Shown one piece after another: positions 13,060 through 21,939 of a stretch of DNA of 64,000 bases. The stretch comes from Datura wrightii (Eukaryota > Streptophyta > Magnoliopsida > Solanales > Solanaceae): positions 36,767,501 to 36,831,500 of the forward strand of contig JASDFA010000010.1 in assembly GCA_035772735.1 (NCBI GenBank), written 5' to 3'. Within the stretch, counting starts at the first letter, position 1. The number at the start of each line of letters is the position of its first letter. The notes beneath the pieces are model-generated. The model had not been told where the DNA came from. It saw nothing but the letters and a program-made list of their open reading frames with translations, and did not search any database. Position numbers and translations under genes: made by a program.

Positions 13060-14564
13060 GCTATAAGGGAAAAGTTGCGGGTATCTATCCATCATATCAT
13101 CCTCGGCTTCCCACATAGCTCCCTCAACAAGATGATTTCTCCAGTAAACCTTCACCGAAGCTACCTTCTTATTCCTTCACTTGTGAACCTGACGATCAAG
13201 GATCTCAACCTTTACCTCCTCATAGGTAAGGCTATCATTCAAAACAATTCTCTCTGCCAGAACAACTAGAGCTGGATCCCTAATGCACTTCTTCAGCAAA
13301 TACATAAGGAAAACTAGATGCACTAAAGCTAACTCTGATGGTAGCTCCAACTCATAATAAACCTTGACAACTTGCCTCAGAATCTTATAAGGACCAACAT
13401 ATCGAGGACTAAGATTTCCTTTCTTACCAAACCTCATAACTCCTTTCATAGGGAGGACCTTCAGAAAAACCTAACATCAACTTCAAATTCAAGTTCTCTC
13501 CTCCTAATGTCTGCATATGATTTCTGATGACTATGAGATATTTTTAGTCTTTCTCTAATAAGCTAAACTTTTTCCATGGCTTCATGAACTAAGTCTGGAT
13601 TTATCAACTTAGCCTCACCTACCTTGAACTATCCGATAGATGATCTACATCTCCACCCATAAAGAGACTCTAATAGAGCCATCTGAATGCTGGAGTGGTA
13701 ATTATTATTGTAGTCAAACTCGATGAGAGGAAAGTGATCATCCCAACTACCCCTAAAACCAATTACTTACACTCTCAACATGTCCTCAAGAGTCTGAATG
13801 GTCCGTTCGGCTTGACCATATATCTGTGGGTGAAAAGCTACGCTAAGCTTCATCTAAGTACCAAGGCCCTTCTTAAACGATTTACAAAACTAAGAAGTGA
13901 ACTAAGTAACCCTATCTAAGATGATAGATAATGAAATTCCATGAAACTGAACTTACTACTGAATGCAAATTATAGCATAATCCTCAGCTGAATCTATAGT
14001 TTTGACCGGTAAGAAATATGTTGATTTGGTCAACCTATCTACAATCACCCATATAGAGTCATACTACCGGAGATATGAGGAATCCTTGCCATAAAGTACA
14101 CATTGATCTCTTTCTACTTACAAGTATGAATACTAATATCCTATAGCATCCCCCTAGCTCTGATGCTCAACCTTCACCTGTTGGCAATTTGGACACTTGC
14201 CACAAGCCCTGCAATGTCCTTCTTCATGCTATTCCACCAATAAACTTTTCATAGATCACGATACATCTTGGTGGCACCTGGATGGATAGAGTATCAAGAG
14301 CCATGAGCCTCTCTCAACATCTTCTCTCTCAAGTCATTCACAATCAGAACATATAATCATCCTTGATATTGGAGTACACCATCACCCCCTTGGGAGAAAA
14401 CCACCACTTTCTGATTCCGAACTGCTTCCTTGAACTTCACCAAAATAGGATCCTCATCTTTTCTTGCTTTAACTTCCATTACCAATGATGATTCTGACCC
14501 ATTCTGAACAACAACACCACCATCTATTGAATTTGTAAGGAAAACTCCCAAATGAAGCCTATGA
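13060..14564 (-). pseudogene. Element C integrase and chromodomain (broken)
   Basis: On the minus strand, the part next to the B insertion encodes the RNaseH-integrase linker (DGGVVVQNGS at about 14520). The integrase zinc-finger cysteines (CPNC) follow near 14200, then the catalytic-core end with GQAERTIQTLEDML near 13800-13830, whose glutamate is intact. The C-terminal GPY-type segment (RFGKKGNLSPRYVGPYKIL) is at about 13440-13390, and a chromodomain (EILDRQVHK...SVKVYWRN...WEAEDDM) at about 13220-13070. Chromodomains bind modified histone tails and steer insertion. Several stops and frame breaks interrupt it. The 5' half of the same pol gene lies beyond element B, at 32397 onward. Confidence 0.8.
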
Positions 14565-14569
14565 ATATC

Positions 14570-15903
14570 TGATGAACTGTGAATTTATGCATTTCTTAGC
14601 CGTATTATGCCCATACATTACTATGTTTTGAGAATAAATTATGTGTGTTTTCCTGTGTTTTATGATATATTTGTGAAAAAAAGCTAAAACACATGCAAAT
14701 TATGAAATTGGGCTTGTTTGAGACTTAAAAGAGCAAAAATGGAAAAATGGGATTGACGGAGAAAACATATAAAAGTTGGCATTGCATAGGCACAACTGTG
14801 CCATGGCATGTGCGACGCATAGGCAGAGTTGGTGCCTTGAGCAGCGCGGTGCACCATGCAAGTGGCACATGGAGGGGCACGACACACAAGGGTATGTCAG
14901 ATGTCCAGAAAATTCAAATCCCAATTCTACTAGGAACTAAACTTGCAAAACCAATTCAAATCCGAGAAGGAACAACAAAGGCTGAATCTACTATTATAAA
15001 TATCCTTTCATAATATGTTTTAGGTGTCAATTTTTAGTCCAACAACTAGTCTAAGATTCAAATATTGTAGTCTTGTAGTGTTGTTGCACAATTCATACTT
15101 TGAGAATTTGTGTAATAGTTTAGTTGATAATTATTGGAAATTCATCAAGTTCTTGTGAAACCTTTTAGCTTGGCGATTTTGTTGATCAAGTATTTATTAA
15201 AGTAAGTATTTCATTATGATTTCTTGTACATCTTCTATTTGTTTTCTCATAAACATGAGCGACTAAATCTCTTAGTCTAGGGTTGTAGGAACCATGAGGA
15301 TTAATGAATGTAGGCATAATAAAATAGTGATTCTTGAATGGTGAATTAAGTGAATTGTTATTCTCTTCATTTTAAATAAGTTTTAGCGGTTGCAAACGTT
15401 GAGATAAGCCTGTATATTCAACTTTCCCAACTAAGAAGTTGAAGTTAGCAAAAAAGAGTAACAATGAAAATTTGAGATTAACAATTCTCATCTAATTAAC
15501 TTGAGCTCTAATCAACGATAGTTAAAGTCAAGACTTACTACAAAGCTAAAATAATATACACAATTTTGAGACTAAAAGGAGATGGGTGGAAAGCATATTT
15601 GTCTATTGGAGCACGTAACACATGCACTTTGAGACTAAAAGGAGATAAATGTAATTCTTAAGTCAAGAAATAATTAGATGTACTAAACATAAGTCTTCCA
15701 TATATTCACTAGGATAGATCACTAGTAAAAGACTACTAAGTTATGAAATCACTGAAATATTGATTACAAGTTAGCTTATTTTCATCGTTAACATTTTGTT
15801 TCTTCTTATTCCCTGTGGGATTGACCCTAACCTTTGTTGGGTTACTACATTTGACAACGATCGCTTTATACTTTAATTTCAAGGTGTAATTTAGGTGTGA
15901 TCA
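14570..15903 (+). repeat. 5' LTR of element B
   Basis: This LTR is 1334 bp. A TATA box TATAAATA lies at 14995-15002, about 100 bp after a GC-rich block with short dyads (14780-14890). It lacks roughly 105 bp present in the 3' LTR near 32145-32250. ORFs inside it (such as 14747-15013) are LTR sequence. Confidence 0.85.
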
Positions 15904-15908
15904 AATTT

Positions 15909-15926
15909 TGGTGCCGTTGCGAGGGA
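15909..15926 (+). other. Primer-binding site of element B (tRNA-Asp, degenerate)
   Basis: TGGTGCCGTTGCGAGGGA differs at three positions from the tRNA-Asp complement seen intact in D and E. It stands 5 nt after the LTR end. Confidence 0.7.
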
Positions 15927-16071
15927 ATACGGTTAAGAAACAGTTAATTGGTGTATAAGCTTGGCTTTTGGTCTTTATTTCCTGCTTGTATCACCATTTT
16001 TTTTCTCTTTTCTTTATTGTTTTTGTTTTTTTGTTTTGTTTTGTATTTTTTAGTTAGTTTTTATATTTACA

Positions 16072-16917
16072 ATGGCATCATGGAATGAAAAGGGGTTTGG
16101 TGGTTGCAACCCATATCTTGATGATCCATGTCCATATTGTGGAGGACCCAATTTTTGGCAACATTGTAAATATGCCCCCAGAAGAAAGATATGTGCACCT
16201 TCTCACTTCTATGATGGGTAAAATTGCACTTTATGTGGTGGTCAAGGTGGACATTGGGGTGATTGTCCCAATTATTTCGCTTATCGACCCAGTTTCTATA
16301 ACAAAAATTTTAGTTGTACTTTTGAGTTTGACCGGAATGATGACATGGCATGTGAAGGACAAAGTACTATAATTGAATGCATGGAAGCCATGCTCCAAGA
16401 TTTTTTGGAGCGGGAGTCTAACTTGGAGAAGGATGTTGATTCCTCAATGCCCATGGAATTGTTTACTCCTCAAGAAGAAATGGTTGAAGAAGAGATTTTG
16501 AGATTAATGAATGAGTTAAAATATCTTTATGACCACAATGAAAATTGTGGAATTGAAGAAGAGGACCAATTTGAAGAACAAATCTCTAGCTCCTGAAAAG
16601 AAGAAGTTGAGGAGATATTGAGAGGTATAATAGAAAAGAGTGAACAATGGGGTCAAGTCTTGACTAATTGGTGCAAAAAAGTGTAACATGATGATGAGGA
16701 AGTTATCCAAAACATGGATCTTTCCATGGAAGGATTGTTTCAATAATTACAAAGTTCCCATCATGAATCAAAACTTGACCAAGTGGAAATTGTATGCGAT
16801 GATTGCCGACCAACCAACCCAACGATAATGAAAGATGCCAAAATTGAAGAAGTGGTAGTAGAGTGGAAAAGAGAGGTCGATCAAATCATTTTTGAGGAAT
16901 ATAGTGCATTTGAGAGT
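16072..16917 (+). pseudogene. Element B double-knuckle ORF, 5' part (broken)
   Basis: The ATG at 16072 opens a reading frame starting MASWN, like the MTSWN start of E's intact ORF. Two cysteine motifs follow: CPYCGGPNFWQHC and CTLCGGQGGHWGDC. An in-frame TAA falls between them near 16219. The rest is acidic and helical (EEILRLMNELKYLYDHNE), as in E. The frame runs directly into element D's insertion point and resumes at 28555, after the AGAGT duplication. The function is unknown. The knuckles suggest nucleic-acid binding, but this is not a normal gag. Confidence 0.7.
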
Positions 16918-18190
16918 TGATCTTGGGCAAATTTATATGCCCAAGTGATACTCAAAGCTGTCATTTTAGCCTTGTTTATCTATCAATGTTTATACATTCT
17001 CATGTGATTGATAATAAAATGTGAATTTATACTAACCAACATGATTAGCATTGTTTTGCAGGTGAAATATAATTTTGAGAAGCTAAAATGCGTTTTGGGA
17101 GAGATTGGGGTTGGACTCGGATGTCAACAAGGAAAAAATGCAAAATTTGGCCTGTGGTGGAACAACAACGTGTCACGGAGGCAGTGCTCCGCGATACACA
17201 ACGTGTCACGGAGGCAGTGCTCCGCGATACACTCCGTGACACGTTGCTTGTTATTCCGGGAAAAATTCCCACCAGTATAAATAGAACACTTAGGTTCATT
17301 TTTCAATATTCTGACTTGGTGGAGCAAGAACGTGGGTTACAGGCAGTTGAGGGGACGAAATTGTCAGGGTTTTTCTTTATCTCCTTCTTCTTTCATTCAA
17401 TTGCTTGTATGTTTAACACTCATTTAACGATGTTTAATCCACAAATGAGTGGCTAATTCCTCTTCTTGCTGAGGTTAAGAACAATTGCATTGAAATGTGA
17501 TTGTTGATCAATTTGGTTTTTAATCTTTTCTTCCATGGTTGTTCTATTGATTCTTGTTCTTACTGCATTAATGTGTGGCCTATATTAATGTACATCTAAA
17601 AAGTCCGGTTTCACTCGAGAGAGCAAGAAATTGGAAAGTTGTGAATCAATAGGATATGATCTTTTCTTAGTTTGGGAAAATTGAGAATTGATTTACCTTC
17701 AGGATAGAAATATACCCGAAAGTCGTATTAGTCAATTTAGGAACCGTTTTTGTATGGCTAGAGCATGAATTTCATTTAATCACAGAAATGTAGGTGGGCG
17801 GTTCATGATTCTTAAGTTGTGTTAAATACGAGAGTTTTAATCCATTGGCATTCGTTCTTGACTAGCAACTGGAGGAAAAGTTAACCAATTTATATCGATA
17901 ATTTATTTTCCTTACATGTTCAGTTAACCTCAGTATGCTCACATTCATAGTTCAGACTCACATTAGATATTTGTTTTAGACTTAGCATAAAAATTAGAAC
18001 CCAAAATATCTAACTCTTGGTTACACTGTTGTCTTCATTGTTAGAATTAAAATATAGTACACTTGAGCAGATTGTTACCTCATCCCAGTCCCTGTGGGAT
18101 CGATACTTGGCTTACTTAAGCCACTTTACTACTTGTTCGACCACATGAACTTGCGTGTAGTTATACACCCATATAACAAACGATCGAACA
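16918..18190 (+). repeat. 5' LTR of element D
   Basis: This LTR is 1273 bp. Its first bases can form a hairpin: CTTGGGCA at 16922-16929 pairs with TGCCCAAG at 16938-16945. The promoter module is annotated separately. ORFs inside it (17008-17456) are LTR readings. Confidence 0.9.
17169..17283 (+). promoter_or_regulatory. U3 dyad module and TATA box, D 5' LTR
   Basis: Two 33-bp direct repeats begin CGTGTCACGGAG at 17169 and 17202. The second is followed after an 18-nt gap by the inverse arm CTCCGTGACACG at 17232-17243. TATAAATA stands at 17276-17283, 32 bp further on. Transcription probably starts some 30 bp after that, near 17310. The module lies upstream of the TATA box, so it acts as DNA rather than as part of the element's RNA, unless read from the other strand. 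Confidence 0.7.
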
Positions 18191-18196
18191 AGTTTT

Positions 18197-18214
18197 TGGC
18201 GCCGTTGCCGGGGA
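18197..18214 (+). other. Primer-binding site of element D (tRNA-Asp)
   Basis: TGGCGCCGTTGCCGGGGA is the exact complement of the 3' end of plant tRNA-Asp(GUC) including CCA. It lies 6 nt after the LTR. Confidence 0.9.
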
Positions 18215-18377
18215 CTGGCAATTGGTGAATTCTTCTTAAGTGTAAATTTACTATATTTTTTTCTAAGTGCTGACAACTTGGTCTTAGTGTTTGTTTTAAT
18301 TCTTTTTTATATTTATTTTATTTTATTTTATTTATTTTTTATTTTATTTTTCTTCGTTTTCGGATACCCTTATTGAC

Positions 18378-19316
18378 ACGACATCGTGGAATACAAATGG
18401 TTTAAATGGTGGATACTCATATTTTGGCGAATCTTGTCTGAATTGCGGAGGACCCCACTTGTGGCAACACTGTAACACATGCAATATATGTGGTGGTCAA
18501 GATGGCCATTGGGATGGCTGTCCGAATGTATATTCCCCTCCCCCAAGCCCCTACTATGATCCTTCTGATGTTTTTGCTGAATATAGGCATGCTAAAAATG
18601 CGGACTTGGGACACCAAGCTCAAATAGAAGACATGCTGAAACAACTCCTAGAGCAATCAGAAGCAATGAAGGAGGCGATGGCAGTATTGAGAATTCAGTA
18701 AGAAGAGAATGCAGAGACTCTAGAAAGGATGAGCATCAAATTCACGGAGATGATTGCTGAGGCTGAAGCTTGTGATAAATTGCAGGTAACCGTTTTAGCC
18801 GATATTCAGGAGGAACTACAAAAGGAAGACAATGGTGAATTTTTGGATGAAGCCCAACAATTAAAATCTCTTGAGTGTCCCCGTGATGGGCTCACACTTA
18901 TGGAAAATCTATAAGAGATAGAGTATCCCCTAGCTGACATTAATGGAGAGATAGATATCGATGCTGAGAAGGTGTTTACAAGTAAGGAGGTCAAGCACAA
19001 TGCAGTTTCAGAGTTGAGGTTTATTGGACCACACTCGAAGCATTTTTCGACATTAAGTTTGGTTGAAAACATAGAAATAGAGTCTTCCAAGCTTATAGAG
19101 AAATGTCTAGAGGAGGACCAAGCCCCGTATATTTTGAAATTTGCTAACTCGGAGAGAAAAAATGACTTCGCTTACTTAAGGGCCAATAAGTTCAAAAGGC
19201 AACATCTACTGCTTGGTCCTTACAATTTTTCACCACCACCCCTGGAGCATAAGAGGAAATTAGAGAAGAAATTAGGGGTGAGATTCATATCCTCAAGGTG
19301 GAGGAAAAAGCAGTGA
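18378..19316 (+). pseudogene. Element D double-knuckle ORF (broken)
   Basis: This is a close relative of E's 315-codon ORF along its whole length. The start codon is ACG where E has ATG. Stops occur at 18699-18701 (TAA where E has CAA) and at 18912-18914, beside a short deletion. Both knuckles (CLNCGGPHLWQHC and CNICGGQDGHWDGC) and the C-terminal NFSPPPLEHKRKLEKKLGVR survive. The true stop, 19314-19316, lies 7 nt before element E, which therefore separates this ORF from its own hairpin element at 25303. Confidence 0.85.
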
Positions 19317-19323
19317 AACTTGA

Positions 19324-20770
19324 TGATCACGGGCAAAAATATATGCCCGAGATACGCTTTACGACTTAAATTAGTCTTGTTTATCTAAGATTATTGTATA
19401 CATTTTCATGTAATTGTAGATAAACTAAAGATATGTGCTAACCAACATGATTAGCCTTTGTTTTGTAGGTTTTGATGACTTTTGAGCAACTAATCCATGA
19501 GTTGGTGAGGTAGAGGCTTGGAAACAGAATCAACACGCGAACGTCGGCAAAGAGGAGGCACAAAACAGCCCACCGGCGCGTCGACAAGATGCCACGGCAG
19601 GCAGGCTGCTCACAACAGCCCACCTGCGCGTTGGAAACGTGCCACGGCAGGTGGCCTCCGCGACCAAGGGCTGCCAATGCGCTGCCCAAGCAGCGTGACA
19701 TGCTGCCAATGCGGCAGGGTGCTGCCCGAGCCATTTTCGGGTGATTTTCCAGAAGGTTTCCGCGTCTGTAGCGTGTCACGGAGGCCGTGCTCCGCGATGC
19801 ACTCCGTGACACGTTGCTTGTTATTCCGGGAAAGAGTCCTACTACTATAAATAGCACACTTAGGTTTATTTTTCATAATTCATACTTGGTGGAGCAAGGA
19901 CGTGAGTTACAGGCAGTTGAGGGACGAAAAAGCTAAGGGTTTTTCTCTCTTTCTTTCTTCTTTCAATCAATTGTTTGTATGATTAACACTTGTTTAGGAT
20001 GATTAATCCACAAATGAGTGGCTAATTCTCTTCCTTGCTGAGGTTATGAACAATGGTGATGAATTTTGATTATTGAATTGTATGGTTTTTCATCTTCTTC
20101 TTCTATGTTGTTCTATTAATTCTTGTTTCTTCTGCATTAGTGTGTGGCCGACATTAATGTACATCTAAAAAGTCCGATTTCACTCGAGAGAGCACGAAAT
20201 TGGAAAGTTGTGAATTAATAGGGTATTGTTCTTAACTTGATTTGGGAAAATTGGGTTTTGATGTGCTTTCCTGATAGAAATATACTTGAAAGCCGTATTA
20301 GTCAATTTAGGAACCGGAATTGTATTGCGAGGTCATAAATTGCATTTGATCATAGAATTGTAGATGGATGGTTTATGATTCTTAAGTGAGATTAAATACG
20401 AGAGTTTTAATCTCTAGGCTAATGTTCTTGGCTAGCAACTAGAAGAGAAGAATAACCGAATTATGATTATAATCAAGTTCATTACTTGTTCTTAACCTTG
20501 GCATGCTCATATACATAGTTTCAATTCAAAGTAGATATTTGTTAATAGTTTTAAAATATAATTTATAAACAAAAAATTATTTAACTTTTGGTTACGTTGT
20601 TGTCAGCATATATAGAAGTAAGATAGAATATAGTATACTTGAGCAATTTTTACTTATCCAGAGTCTCCTTGGTTCGATACTTGGCTTACTTAGCCACTTT
20701 ATTACTTGTTTGACCACGTGCACTTGCGTGTCGGTTTTTAACCCAGATACCAATAACACACAGCCGAACA
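19324..20770 (+). repeat. 5' LTR of element E
   Basis: This LTR is 1447 bp. It opens with a partly paired CACGGGCA...TGCCCGAG at 19328-19351, the counterpart of the D LTR hairpin. A GC-rich U3 block with many short dyads ('gtgccacggcaggtggc') occupies 19560-19760; the ORFs found there are not protein-like. Confidence 0.9.
19772..19853 (+). promoter_or_regulatory. U3 dyad module and TATA box, E 5' LTR
   Basis: CGTGTCACGGAG (19772-19783), an 18-nt gap, CTCCGTGACACG (19802-19813), then TATAAATA (19846-19853), which is 32 bp after the inverse arm as in D. There is one unit only. Confidence 0.7.
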
Positions 20771-20776
20771 AGTTTT

Positions 20777-20794
20777 TGGCGCCGTTGCCGGGGA
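20777..20794 (+). other. Primer-binding site of element E (tRNA-Asp)
   Basis: TGGCGCCGTTGCCGGGGA is a full match to the tRNA-Asp 3' end complement, 6 nt after the LTR. Confidence 0.9.
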
Positions 20795-20934
20795 CTTGGC
20801 AATTGGTGAATTTGTTTGAAGTGTTAATTTACTATATATATATTTTTTCTTCTTAAGTGCTGACAACTTGGTCTTACTGTTTGTTTTAATTCTTTTTCAT
20901 TTTATTTTTCTCTTTTTCGGATACCCTTATTGAC

Positions 20935-21882
20935 ATGACATCGTGGAATACAAATGGTATAAATGGTGGATACTCATATTTTGGAGAATCTTGTCTGAAT
21001 TGTGGAGGACCCCACTTGTGGCAACACTGTAACATGTGCAATATATGTGGTGGTCAAGATGGCCATTGGGATGGCTGTCCGAATGCATATTCCCCTCCCC
21101 CAAGCCCCTACTATGATCCTTCTGTTGTTTTTCCTGAATATAGACATGCTGAAAATGAGGACTTGGGACGCCAAGCTCGAATAGAAGACATGCTGAAACA
21201 ACTCTTAGAGCAATCAGAAGCAATGAAGGAGGCAATGGCAGTATTGAGAATTCAGCAAGAAGAGAATGCAGAGGCTCTAGAAAGGATGAGCATCAAATTC
21301 ACGGAGATGATCGCTGAAGCTGAAGCTTGTGATAAATTGCAGGTAACAACTTTAGCTGATATTCAAGAGGAACTACAAGAGGAAGACATGGGTGAATTTT
21401 TGGATGAAGCCCAACAATTAGAATCTCTTGAGTGTCCCCGTGATGGGTTCACACTTATGGAAAATCCATTCATGGAAGAAGAGATAGAGTATCCCCCATT
21501 TGACATTAATGGAGAGATAGATGTCGATGCTGAGAAGGTGTATCCAAGTAAGGAGGTCAAGCATAATGCAGTTTCAGAGTTGAGGTGTATTGGACCACAC
21601 TCGACGCATTTTTCGACATTAAGTTTGGCTGACAACATAGAAGTAGAGTCTTCCAAGCTTATAGAGAAATGTCTAGAGGAGGACCAAGCCCCGTATATTT
21701 TGAAATTTGCTAACTCAGAGAGCCAAAATGACTTTGCTTACTTAAGGACTAATAAATGCAAACGACAACATCTACTGCTTGGTCCTTACAATTTTTCACC
21801 ACCACCCCTAGAACATAAGAGGAAATTAGAAAAGAAATTAGGGGTGAGATTCATATCCTCAAGGTGGAGGAAAAAGTGGTGA
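20935..21882 (+). CDS. Double zinc-knuckle, coiled-coil protein of element E
   Basis: This intact 315-codon ORF is the only gene of element E; the ATG at 20935 is the first in the leader after the primer-binding site. Residues 20-32 form CX2CX3HX4C and residues 35-48 form CX2CX5HX3C. Both have the cysteine spacing of a retroviral knuckle but a shifted histidine, and they sit at the N-terminus rather than after a capsid. A proline-rich link (52-60) follows, then a long charged helix, probably a coiled coil (about 80-155). An acidic middle and a basic C-terminus with SPPPLEHKRKLEKKLG and ending SRWRKKW complete it. I do not recognise a known family and see no capsid, protease or polymerase motif. 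Homologues in D and B are broken. The likely role, by inference only, is binding the element's RNA or a helper's gag. The stop codon is followed after 8 nt by the two-hairpin element. Confidence 0.85.
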   Translation: MTSWNTNGINGGYSYFGESCLNCGGPHLWQHCNMCNICGGQDGHWDGCPNAYSPPPSPYYDPSVVFPEYRHAENEDLGRQARIEDMLKQLLEQSEAMKEAMAVLRIQQEENAEALERMSIKFTEMIAEAEACDKLQVTTLADIQEELQEEDMGEFLDEAQQLESLECPRDGFTLMENPFMEEEIEYPPFDINGEIDVDAEKVYPSKEVKHNAVSELRCIGPHSTHFSTLSLADNIEVESSKLIEKCLEEDQAPYILKFANSESQNDFAYLRTNKCKRQHLLLGPYNFSPPPLEHKRKLEKKLGVRFISSRWRKKW

Positions 21883-21890
21883 AACTTGGT

Positions 21891-21939
21891 ACGTCGTGCC
21901 GTGACGTAAAATTAGGCGCTGCTTGGGAGGCAACCCAAG
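21891..21939 (+). ncRNA. Two-hairpin element after the E stop codon
   Basis: Eight nt after the TGA, ACGTCG (21891-21896) pairs with TGACGT (21902-21907), including one G-U, around the loop TGCCG. After 14 nt (AAAATTAGGCGCTG), CTTGGG pairs with CCCAAG around the loop AGGCAA (21922-21939). The same layout recurs in D (25303), B (28901) and F (61918). It is called a structured RNA motif, not a separate transcript. Confidence 0.7.

Noticed and set aside
17088..17456. A 122-codon ORF across the D LTR promoter
   Set aside because: It crosses the TATA box and the repeated U3 units; repeats in the protein only reflect the DNA repeat.
18197..18214. tRNA gene fragments
   Set aside because: The matches to tRNA-Asp and tRNA-iMet are 14-19 nt and complementary at the LTR edge, so they are primer-binding sites, not tRNA genes.
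19518..19850. A 110-codon ORF in the E LTR (and its partner at 24152)
   Set aside because: It lies in GC-rich U3 sequence full of dyads, is not preserved between the two LTRs and has no protein features.
21880..21909. Stop-codon readthrough as the role of the two-hairpin element
   Set aside because: In E the frame after the stop closes after 8 codons; in B and F the next in-frame stops come after one codon. No longer product could result.
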